64,000 bases of DNA from 188UL27-1 sp038526275 (GTDB lineage Bacteria; Pseudomonadota; Alphaproteobacteria; Rhodobacterales; Rhodobacteraceae), in contig JBCBGY010000004.1 of NCBI GenBank assembly GCA_038526275.1, forward strand, positions 1 to 64,000, given 5' to 3'. Shown in pieces: positions 25,900 to 33,770 of the stretch. The notes below the pieces were generated by a model. That model saw only the letters and a list, made by a program, of their open reading frames with translations. It was not told the DNA's origin and did not search any database. Position 1 is the stretch's first letter. Every line of letters begins with the position of its first letter. Made by a program: the position numbers and the translations under genes.

Positions 25900-27165
25900 T
25901 TGATCATTCCATTTCACGTCACAGAAATGCTTCGACGTGTGTTGGAGCGATACGATCCCGAAAAAACCCCGCACAAGATGGCACCAAAGACGGATGCTTT
26001 TTCTGCCATTCGGCCGATGCGGCGGATAAGCAAACGCACGGTCGAAGCCTTTTGGGCGCGTCTAAGACCCATGGCCTCCGACGACGATCAAGCGCAAATC
26101 GCTGACCCGGACACTTTGACCAAAGCTGAAACCTACAGTGCCAATATCGAGAATTTCATCGGAACCGTGAAACTGCCCGTGGGCGTAATCGGTCCGCTCC
26201 GCTTGACCGGTATGAACGCCAATGGCGACTTTCACGTCCCGCTTGCCACAACCGAGGCCGCGCTGGTGGCCTCTTACGGGCGCGGCGCCTTTGCAGCGAC
26301 AAAGGCCGGCGGGATCAGTACGGCGGTGCTTTATGAAGGTGTGATCCGCACGCCTGCTTTCGTTTTCGGCAATCTGCTCGCCGCAGGTCAGTTCGTGGAA
26401 TGGGTCGTGCGCAATGTCGATATATTGCAGGCCGCTGCGGAGGCCACGACCCGTCACGGCAAGCTCGTTTCGCTCGAACCTTTTGTCGACAATAACGTCG
26501 CCTTCTTGATCTGCCGCTACACGACTGGCGACGCCGCTGGCCAAAACATGGTCACGATCGCAACAGACGCTTTATGTGCCGCGATCAAGGGCAAATGCCC
26601 CGTGCCAATCGACGCTTGGTATATCGAAGGGAACTTCTCAGGCGACAAGAAGGCCTCGGCGCTTGGCATGGTGACGGGTCGGGGACGCAAGGTCAGCGCC
26701 TCCGTCACACTCCCGGGAGAGGTCGTCGAAAAACATCTGGGCACCACCGTAAAGGCCATGCTGGACTATGGGCGTGTGGCCAATCTGGGCTCGCTTTTGT
26801 CGGGGCAACTCGGTGCGCAGGCCCATTTCGCCAACGGATTGGCGGCGCTTTACATCGCAACGGGTCAGGATGCGGCCTGCGTCGCTGAAAGCGCCATGGG
26901 CATCACCCGGATGGAGCCCAGGGGCGAAGACCTTTACTGTTCGGTCACCATGCCGAACATCCTGGTTGGATCAGTTGGTGGCGGTACCGGACTGCCCAGC
27001 CAAACTGCGGCGCTGAATATCTTGGGGCTCAAAGGCACCGGCCACGGTGCCGCATTGGCGGAAGTCGCCGCCGCGACCTGCCTTTGTGGAGAGATTTCCA
27101 TTGTTGCGGCCATTGCTGCCGGTCATTTCACCCGGGCGCACGAAAGCCTGGCGCGGCACCGATGA
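25900..27165 (+). CDS. Hydroxymethylglutaryl-CoA reductase, class I-like
   Basis: This 421-residue protein has all four catalytic residues of HMG-CoA reductase. They are Glu84 in NIENFIG, Lys250 in GNFSGDKKAS, Asp324 in TGQDAACVAES and His414 in HFTRAHESLARHR. GSVGGGTGLP (NADP(H)-site region) is also intact. The short DKK-type motif fits class I enzymes, which reduce HMG-CoA to mevalonate with NADPH. The TTG at 25900 is chosen because AGGGAG lies 8 nt upstream; an ATG at 25927 has no such site. It begins a seven-gene coupled operon and its stop overlaps the next ATG. No mevalonate kinase, phosphomevalonate kinase or decarboxylase is present, so the product's fate is unclear. Confidence 0.9.
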   Translation: MIIPFHVTEMLRRVLERYDPEKTPHKMAPKTDAFSAIRPMRRISKRTVEAFWARLRPMASDDDQAQIADPDTLTKAETYSANIENFIGTVKLPVGVIGPLRLTGMNANGDFHVPLATTEAALVASYGRGAFAATKAGGISTAVLYEGVIRTPAFVFGNLLAAGQFVEWVVRNVDILQAAAEATTRHGKLVSLEPFVDNNVAFLICRYTTGDAAGQNMVTIATDALCAAIKGKCPVPIDAWYIEGNFSGDKKASALGMVTGRGRKVSASVTLPGEVVEKHLGTTVKAMLDYGRVANLGSLLSGQLGAQAHFANGLAALYIATGQDAACVAESAMGITRMEPRGEDLYCSVTMPNILVGSVGGGTGLPSQTAALNILGLKGTGHGAALAEVAAATCLCGEISIVAAIAAGHFTRAHESLARHR

Positions 27166-28067
27166 CTTTCGCCCAGCGCCTTTGGATCTACCAGTCCGAA
27201 CGGTTTCCGCTGAAGAAAACCGTGCCGTTGCTCGCAGTGTTCTCAGCAGCAAGCATCTGCGTGTCAGCTGAATTAGCCGGTCGCCCCCTGCCCGCATGGC
27301 CTGCTTTCCTGGCCGGGTTCGTCATCGCCATGACACTGTTTTTCCAGATGCGGGTCTGCGACGAATGGAAGGATGCCGAAGATGACCGGCTCTACCGCCC
27401 GGACCGCCCGATCCCGCGTGGCCTGATCCAGCAGTCGACGGTTTTGATCCTCGGTGCTGCAACCCTGCCGATTGCGGCGGCGGCGGCATGGCTTTGGTCT
27501 GCCCCATCCCTTTGGGTGCTGCTGATCGTTTGGCTTTGGCTCGCCGCAATGACCGCAGAATTCGGCATACCAGATTGGCTGAAGGCGCGCCCAATCCTAT
27601 ATCTGATCAGCCATATGGCGATCATGCCACTGATCGACCTGATGCTCACCAGCTTGGAATGGCTCCCCGGTGGCGGGGCCGCGCCCCAGCTTTGGCTGTT
27701 TCTGGCCCTGTCTTTTGTCAATGGCTGCGTTTTGGAGATCGGGCGCAAACTTTGGGCGCCCGAAAGCGAAATCCCCGGCGTCGACAGCTACTCCCGCCTG
27801 TGGGGCCCGCGGCCTGCCGCGATGGTTTGGATCTTTTGCATTTGCCTTTCCTGCGCCCTGCTGGTGGCGACGGGTTTCGCAACTGGCGTCGGATGGGTCA
27901 CCACCGTGATCGGCCTGATGGCCCTCGCGATTTCCGTTTGGGTCGCTCTGACCTACGCCTCCAAACCGACGCCGCAAATGCAGGGCCGAATGGATCAAGT
28001 CTCTGGGCTGTGGGTCTTCTTCTGCTATGCAACGGCGGGGTTTCTTCCATTGGTGCTAGGTACGTAA
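27162..28067 (+). CDS. UbiA-superfamily membrane prenyltransferase
   Basis: This is a 301-residue integral membrane protein with about eight hydrophobic helices. The first aspartate-rich motif is DEWKDAEDDRLYRPDRPIPRG (D67 to G87), one residue longer between acidic positions than the usual NDxxDxxxD. The second region, GVDSYSRLWGPRPA near residue 205, matches the DxxxD-side loop. UbiA proteins attach isoprenoid diphosphates to aromatic, glycerol-phosphate or other acceptors. The start overlaps the HMGR stop (ATGA), so translation is coupled. The acceptor is unknown, and the family call is from the motif and topology. Confidence 0.8.
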   Translation: MTFAQRLWIYQSERFPLKKTVPLLAVFSAASICVSAELAGRPLPAWPAFLAGFVIAMTLFFQMRVCDEWKDAEDDRLYRPDRPIPRGLIQQSTVLILGAATLPIAAAAAWLWSAPSLWVLLIVWLWLAAMTAEFGIPDWLKARPILYLISHMAIMPLIDLMLTSLEWLPGGGAAPQLWLFLALSFVNGCVLEIGRKLWAPESEIPGVDSYSRLWGPRPAAMVWIFCICLSCALLVATGFATGVGWVTTVIGLMALAISVWVALTYASKPTPQMQGRMDQVSGLWVFFCYATAGFLPLVLGT

Positions 28068-28068
28068 G

Positions 28069-30525
28069 ATGAGTTTTGTTCGGTTTCCCCCTGCAACAGC
28101 AGATCCAGCCGAGGTTGGCGGCAAAGCAGCGGCCTTGACGGAGTTGGCAAAACGCGGCTTCGAACCGCCAGCTTTCTTCGTTATTGCCCCGGATGGGTTC
28201 GCGCGCGGGGCATCTGGCCCGCTCCCCGCAGCGGGGTTAGACGTTTTGCTGTCGAACGCTTTGCCCAAGATCGGCCCCGGCCCTTATGCGGTGCGCAGTT
28301 CGGGCAGGGCGGAAGATGGCAGCGAACACAGCCATGCCGGGCAGTTTGACACGCTCCTGAATGTGCCTGCGCGAAATGTGTTGGACGCCGCAGCACAGGT
28401 CTGGATGTCCGGCTTTTCGGAAACCGTCGAAACCTACCGCGCCAAGACAACCGGCGACGCCGCCGAAGCGCCTGCCATCGTCGTTCAGCAGATGATCCCT
28501 GCGGAAGCGGCGGGGGTTGCCTTCTCAGCCGACCCGGTGAGCGGCCAACGCGGCACCGTTGTAATCTCGGCCATCGCAGGCTTGGGGGATCAACTTGTCT
28601 CGGGCGAAGAGGATGGTGAGGATTGGGTCCTGGATCATGCGGGAACGTTCCTGTCCCAGCCGGGCCATCCGCAGGTTCTCACCCCCGCACAGGCGCAGCA
28701 GATCGCAGCGCTGGCCCAATGGGCCGAGGAAGCCTTCGGTGCGCCGCAAGACATCGAGTGGGCCTTGCACCAGGATAACTTGCACATCCTGCAGTCCCGC
28801 CCCATTACCACACCACTACTGGCCGAAGCGCAGTCTGACAGCACGCTCACGATCTTCGACAATTCCAATATCGTCGAAAGCTATCCCGGCCTTGTCAGCC
28901 CCCTGACCTATTCCTTTGCCTTGCATGTCTATGCCCGGGTCTATCGGGCGTTTGTGGCCTTGCTTGGCGTGAGATCCGAAGTGATCGACGAACAGGCCGC
29001 CGTCTTCGACAACCTGCTCGGGCGGGTCGACGGGCGGGTCTACTACAATCTGGTCAACTGGTACCGCGCTCTGGCTCTTCTGCCCGGATTTTCCCTGAAC
29101 CGGGACCATATGGAGACGATGATGGGCGTGTCAGAGCCCATGCCACGCGAAATCACTGATGCCATTGGCCCACCTCCCGCCCGCGGTCTTGCCAAGCTGC
29201 GCGAATATGGGCGGCTTGCGCGTGTGGCTGGCGGCCTGGTCTGGCAGGCCGTCCTTCTGCCACGCACAAGGCGGTCATTCTATGACAGGTTGAATACGGC
29301 TCTGGCAGGCGACCTGGATCTGGCAACCGCCAATCCGACCCAACTCGCGGCGGAATACCGGCGGATCGAAAGCACCTTGCTGAACCGTTGGGACGCCCCT
29401 CTGATCAACGATTTCCTGTGCATGATGGCCTTCGGAGCCTCACGCAAACTTCTGGAGAAGTGGCTGGGCACGGAAGGCCTACAGTTGCACAATGACCTGA
29501 TGATCGGCCAAGGCGATATCGTCTCGGCAGAACCGGCTCAAAGGATTGCGGCCTTGGGCGCCCTTACGCGCGACGCCGGTCTATCGGAAGCGCTTATGTC
29601 CGGCCAAATGTCCGCTTTGGACGGCCATCCCGAGATCAAGGCCGGTGTTGACAGCTATCTGGAGAAATTCGGCGACCGTTGCACGGAAGAGCTGAAGCTG
29701 GAAAGTATCGCCCTTAGTGATGACCCGACCAGCCTGCTCCAAGCCATAGCAGCGAGCGCGGAGCGACCGAAAACCGAGCGGGCAGAACCCAGCGACCCTG
29801 ACTGGGCAGCCTTGTTCGAGGGCAAACCGATCCGGCGCATCATTGCCGAAAGACTGATCGGCTGGACGAAGGCGCGCGTGCGGGACCGCGAAAACCTGCG
29901 GTTTGAACGAACCCGCATTTTCGGCCATGCCCGCCGGGTGTTCCTGGCCATTGGGCGAGAATTCGCGGCGCGCGGGCTGCTGGAGACCCCCCGCGACATA
30001 TTCTACCTCACCACCGCCGAGGTGCTGGGTGCCATCGAAGGCTTCGCGCTATCGCCAGATATCAAAGGCACCGCCGCCAGCCGAAAGGCCGAAGATATGG
30101 CCTCTGCCAGCCGGGCCGATCCGCCGGAACGGATCGAAATCCGCGGCCCTGCCATCGCCCCACGCTGGCAGAAGACGCACGTCGCACGCGATGACGGCCT
30201 GGTCAAAACGGCAACCGGCTGCTCCGCCGGGCAAGTGCAGGCGCGCGCGCGGGTCATCCGAGACCCCCGCAAAGAAGCCTTGGCACCAGGCGACATTCTG
30301 GTTGCACGGCACACTGATCCTGGCTGGATCGCCGTTTTCTCCAATGCGTCAGCCATCGTGGTGGAACGTGGTTCGCTTTTGTCCCATTCCGCCATCGTAG
30401 CGCGGGAACTGGGTATCCCCTGCGTGGTAGGCCTGAAAGGCGCGACGCAGTGGATCCAGGATGGCGAAAAACTGTTGGTCGACGGGGCAACTGGACGGGT
30501 GGAGCGCCTTAATGGCCCGGAGTGA
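28069..30525 (+). CDS. Dikinase-like phosphotransferase (ATP-grasp plus swivelling His domain)
   Basis: This is an 818-residue protein. The N-terminal PPDK-type ATP-grasp domain (residues 10-265) contains AVRSSGRAEDGSEHSHAGQF and ends with IEWALHQDNLHILQSRPI. A C-terminal PEP-utiliser swivelling domain carries His773 in SLLSHSAIVARELGIPCVVG. Between them is a helical region (about 270-690) instead of the PEP/pyruvate TIM barrel. This order resembles rifampicin phosphotransferase rather than PEP synthase. Such enzymes transfer the beta-phosphate of ATP to a small-molecule hydroxyl. The gene starts 1 nt after the UbiA stop. An isoprenoid or mevalonate-derived acceptor is inference. Confidence 0.85.
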   Translation: MSFVRFPPATADPAEVGGKAAALTELAKRGFEPPAFFVIAPDGFARGASGPLPAAGLDVLLSNALPKIGPGPYAVRSSGRAEDGSEHSHAGQFDTLLNVPARNVLDAAAQVWMSGFSETVETYRAKTTGDAAEAPAIVVQQMIPAEAAGVAFSADPVSGQRGTVVISAIAGLGDQLVSGEEDGEDWVLDHAGTFLSQPGHPQVLTPAQAQQIAALAQWAEEAFGAPQDIEWALHQDNLHILQSRPITTPLLAEAQSDSTLTIFDNSNIVESYPGLVSPLTYSFALHVYARVYRAFVALLGVRSEVIDEQAAVFDNLLGRVDGRVYYNLVNWYRALALLPGFSLNRDHMETMMGVSEPMPREITDAIGPPPARGLAKLREYGRLARVAGGLVWQAVLLPRTRRSFYDRLNTALAGDLDLATANPTQLAAEYRRIESTLLNRWDAPLINDFLCMMAFGASRKLLEKWLGTEGLQLHNDLMIGQGDIVSAEPAQRIAALGALTRDAGLSEALMSGQMSALDGHPEIKAGVDSYLEKFGDRCTEELKLESIALSDDPTSLLQAIAASAERPKTERAEPSDPDWAALFEGKPIRRIIAERLIGWTKARVRDRENLRFERTRIFGHARRVFLAIGREFAARGLLETPRDIFYLTTAEVLGAIEGFALSPDIKGTAASRKAEDMASASRADPPERIEIRGPAIAPRWQKTHVARDDGLVKTATGCSAGQVQARARVIRDPRKEALAPGDILVARHTDPGWIAVFSNASAIVVERGSLLSHSAIVARELGIPCVVGLKGATQWIQDGEKLLVDGATGRVERLNGPE

Positions 30526-31612
30526 GATCGAAACCAAAGCCGCCTTCGACCACATCCGCTACGCTCAGCTTTGGGAAGATGCCGATGTGCTTTGTGCGGG
30601 ATTAGGCGATTGCGCGGGCGGCACACTGGTTTCAATTTGCTCGGCCGGGGACAATGCCTTGGCCATGCTTACGCTCGACCCCGCAAAAGTGGTGGTGGTG
30701 GATCTCTCTCCGGCCCAGTTGGCTTGCCTGCATCTGCGGATCGGAGCCTACCGCGCGCTGGACCATGCAGAATTCTTGGAACTGACCGGATCTCGCCCCA
30801 GCACGCGGCGCGAGGCGCTCTTGGCCCGGTCCTTGGACGCGGCGGAACCGAAAATCCGCGCGTTCTGGGAAGAACTTGTCCCAGAGGTCGCAGCCCATGG
30901 CATCGGCGGCGTTGGCAAGTTCGAACGGTACTTCCGGATCTTTCGCACCAAGCTTCTGCCATGGGTCCATTCCCGCAAGACCATCGAAGACATCTTCGTG
31001 CCACGCACGCCCGCTGACAGGGAGGCCTTCTTTACCAACCGGTTCGACACATTCCGCTGGCGGCTGTTGCTCAACATCTTCTTCTCGCGCTTCGTGATGG
31101 GCCGGTTCGGGCGCGACAAGGCATTCTTCGACCATGTCGAAGGTAGCCCGGCCCAGCATGTGGCCCGCCGGGTCCGGTTTGCCGGCGTTGACACGGACCC
31201 AAGCCAGAACCCGTATCTCCATTGGATCATGATGGGCACGCACGGCGAGGCCCTACCCATGGCCTGGAGGGCAGCGCATTACGACACGATCCGCGACAGG
31301 CTCGACCGGCTGGAGATCCGGCCCGGCTCGCTCGAGACGTTCGTTTCGACAGGTGAAAAGGCCAACGGATTCAATCTTTCGGACATTTTCGAATACATGT
31401 CGCCAGACATGTTCGAGCAGGTCTACAGCAGCATCCTTGCAGCCTCTGCCCCGGGCGCGCGACTGGTTTACTGGAACATGATGGCGCCGCGACGTGTGCC
31501 TGCCAAATTTGCCGCGCAAGTCCAAACGCTGACCGATCTGGAAAAACGGCTAAAGGCACAAGACAAGGCCTTTTTCTATTCTGACTTCATCGTCGAAGAG
31601 GTGCTGGGGTGA
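30512..31612 (+). CDS. DUF3419 (BtaA-like) SAM-dependent 3-amino-3-carboxypropyltransferase-like protein
   Basis: This is a 366-residue DUF3419 protein. The SAM-site block LVSICSAGDNALAMLTLDPAKVVVVDLSP (about residues 38-66) and the C-terminal ANGFNLSDIFEYMSPDMF are typical. BtaA moves the aminocarboxypropyl group of SAM onto diacylglycerol in betaine-lipid synthesis; this protein may use another lipid alcohol. No BtaB N-methyltransferase is adjacent. The ATG at 30512 overlaps the dikinase by 14 nt and has GGAG 7 nt upstream. The function within the cluster is inferred. Confidence 0.82.
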   Translation: MARSEIETKAAFDHIRYAQLWEDADVLCAGLGDCAGGTLVSICSAGDNALAMLTLDPAKVVVVDLSPAQLACLHLRIGAYRALDHAEFLELTGSRPSTRREALLARSLDAAEPKIRAFWEELVPEVAAHGIGGVGKFERYFRIFRTKLLPWVHSRKTIEDIFVPRTPADREAFFTNRFDTFRWRLLLNIFFSRFVMGRFGRDKAFFDHVEGSPAQHVARRVRFAGVDTDPSQNPYLHWIMMGTHGEALPMAWRAAHYDTIRDRLDRLEIRPGSLETFVSTGEKANGFNLSDIFEYMSPDMFEQVYSSILAASAPGARLVYWNMMAPRRVPAKFAAQVQTLTDLEKRLKAQDKAFFYSDFIVEEVLG

Positions 31613-32940
31613 GCGTCGGCCTGCAGATCGCCATCGCCTTCGGGTCGATCGCTGTTCTGCTGGGTCTAATGGCCGTAGTTCGGCACCTCGCACACGTGGC
31701 CGGGCTGAATGGCGAAGTGCAGCGCAAACTGGTCCATGTGGGCACCGGGCTTTACGCCATGGGGCTGCCATGGCTCTTCCCAGACCGCTGGCCAGTTTAC
31801 ATGCTGATCGGCGTTACCTTGATCGTTATGGCACTGCTACGGTTGCCCGCCTTCGCGCGACTGGGTGCAGCCGTCCACAGCGTTGAACGCAGATCCTACG
31901 GAGATTTCCTTTTGGCCGCCTCCGTTGGGCTTTGCTTCTTTCTGGCTGAGGGCACTGCCCTCTTTTACATCCTGCCGATTGCCGTGCTGACCGTGGCCGA
32001 CGCCGCCGCTGCCTTGGCTGGCACAACCTATGGTCGGCGGCATTTCCAAGTGGAGGACGGACAGAAAAGCATCGAGGGCTCGGTGGTGTTCTTCTTCATT
32101 GCCCTGTTGATCTCGATCATCTGTTTCATGTTCCTGTCCGATCTGCCACCGGCCAACATCCTCACACTCTCCGTGATGGTGGCGGCCTTTGGCACATTGG
32201 TCGAAGCGCAAAGCTGGCGTGGCTTTGACAACCTGTTTCTACCCTTGGGCCTATTGATATTCCTGGCGATCCACAGCGAAAACAGCTTGCTCGAACTGGC
32301 CGGTCTGGCGGCGGTTTTCCTGGCCGCGAGTGTGTGCTTTCGCTTGGTCGGCACCCGCTTCGGCCTGACAAATCACGCCTCCCGGGTCTACGTGGTGGCG
32401 ATGTTTCTGATCCTGGCCGTGACCGATATGCAGAATGCGGTGCTACCAGGCCTGGTTTTGATGGCGCACGCCTGGGCCAACATTTGCAATCCCAGCGAAG
32501 ACAATTATGGCGAACTCGATATCGTCGCTTCGCTGGCACTTTTCAGTTTCGGCTGGCTTCTTCTGGGCAATGCGATCGGCGCCAATGCGGTCAGCTTCTA
32601 CGGCCTCACGGCCACGGGGCTGGTCATGGGGCTCAGCACCATTGCGCTGAAACAGCGTCTCTTGGGGGTTGCCATTGTTGGCCTGGCTCTACTGGCTCTG
32701 CGCGAGGTGTTGATGCTGTTCAACCCCGAATCCTCCCGTTGGGCGGAACCTCTTGCGTTGGTCGCGGTGGGCTGCGTGGTTCTTTCGGCCTGCGCAACAA
32801 TCGTCAATGCGAGGTTCTTTGATAAAGAGAGAGTACTGAAGCTCACCGTACTGGCGCTGCTTTTGCCCGTCGCAAGTTATCTCACCATGGTGGTCAGCGG
32901 TCGGGAAGAGCTCATTATGCAAGTGAAGCTATCCTCATGA
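31609..32940 (+). CDS. Phytol/dolichol kinase-like membrane protein with extra membrane domain
   Basis: This is a 443-residue polytopic membrane protein. Residues 1-210 match the CTP-dependent phytol/dolichol kinase group: RKLVHVGTGLYAM, an ADAAAALAGTTYGRRHF block and DGQKSIEGSVVFF. The second half (about 215-440) adds six or more hydrophobic helices with no recognised motif except NPSEDNYGELD. It starts with GTG overlapping the previous stop (GTGA). The predicted role is phosphorylating an isoprenoid alcohol from CTP; the C-terminal half is unexplained. Confidence 0.75.
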   Translation: MSVGLQIAIAFGSIAVLLGLMAVVRHLAHVAGLNGEVQRKLVHVGTGLYAMGLPWLFPDRWPVYMLIGVTLIVMALLRLPAFARLGAAVHSVERRSYGDFLLAASVGLCFFLAEGTALFYILPIAVLTVADAAAALAGTTYGRRHFQVEDGQKSIEGSVVFFFIALLISIICFMFLSDLPPANILTLSVMVAAFGTLVEAQSWRGFDNLFLPLGLLIFLAIHSENSLLELAGLAAVFLAASVCFRLVGTRFGLTNHASRVYVVAMFLILAVTDMQNAVLPGLVLMAHAWANICNPSEDNYGELDIVASLALFSFGWLLLGNAIGANAVSFYGLTATGLVMGLSTIALKQRLLGVAIVGLALLALREVLMLFNPESSRWAEPLALVAVGCVVLSACATIVNARFFDKERVLKLTVLALLLPVASYLTMVVSGREELIMQVKLSS

Positions 32941-33770
32941 CGAAACTGAAAACCGACAACGCATCCCTGACGATCTATCTGGATGGCCCAACCTGGGACG
33001 GTGAAACTGCCGCAACCATCGGGGATTTCTCCTGCAAAACCCCTGGCGACGGGGCGGCCCTACTGTCCGATGCGATCGATCAGATCAGAGCCGCAGGACG
33101 CGACCGGATCCTCGGGCCGATGTCGGGGGACACCTGGCACAGCTACCGCTTTGTCTGCGAAAGCGACGGCAGCCCGCCGTTTCTACTGGAGCCCAGCAAC
33201 AAGCCCCACGAGAGAGACGTGTTTCACGCGGCAGGATTTGCCGCGGTCAGCCATTACTTCTCTGCCAAGATGCCGCTGGCCGCGGTCGACAACACGCCTG
33301 CTCCGGACACTAGCGCATTCACTGTAAAACCCTGGGACGGCGAAGACCCGGAAGGCTTGTTTCGCAAAGTCTTCCGCTTGTCGACCCAGGCTTTTGCCCA
33401 GAACGCCTTTTACAAACCAATTGCGGAAGCTGACTTTCTGGCCATGTACATGCCCTTTGTACCAATGCTGAAGCAGGACCTGATCTTCTTTGCCTGGCGT
33501 CCGGATGGCGCGCTGGCCGGGTTCCTGTTTGCGCTGCCGAACTACAATGAAGGGTTGGAAACGAAGACCGCGATCCTGAAAACCTATGCCAGCCTCGAAC
33601 GGGGTGCGGGGCGGCATCTGGTGCGCGCCTGCCAGGACGCCTGCCGCCGTTTGGGCTACGAGACGCTGATCCACGCCTTGATCCATGATGACAACCAATC
33701 GGCAGACCGCAGCGCCGTTGAAGGCGGAAAGATCTTCCGCCGGTACGAATTGCTGGGCCTTAGGCTATAA
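32937..33770 (+). CDS. GNAT-superfamily acyltransferase (YghO-like)
   Basis: This is a 277-residue protein. The block ILGPMSGDTWHSYRFVCE near residue 60 and the C-terminal acetyltransferase core (LIFFAWRPDGALAGFLFALPNYNEG..., then HLVRACQDACRRLGYETLIHALIHDDNQSADR) match the YghO-like GNAT group. The start overlaps the kinase-like gene (ATGA) and the stop overlaps the next start by 1 nt. Such proteins N-acylate amines. In this operon it could acylate the amine introduced by the DUF3419 product, but that is inference. Confidence 0.78.
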   Translation: MTKLKTDNASLTIYLDGPTWDGETAATIGDFSCKTPGDGAALLSDAIDQIRAAGRDRILGPMSGDTWHSYRFVCESDGSPPFLLEPSNKPHERDVFHAAGFAAVSHYFSAKMPLAAVDNTPAPDTSAFTVKPWDGEDPEGLFRKVFRLSTQAFAQNAFYKPIAEADFLAMYMPFVPMLKQDLIFFAWRPDGALAGFLFALPNYNEGLETKTAILKTYASLERGAGRHLVRACQDACRRLGYETLIHALIHDDNQSADRSAVEGGKIFRRYELLGLRL

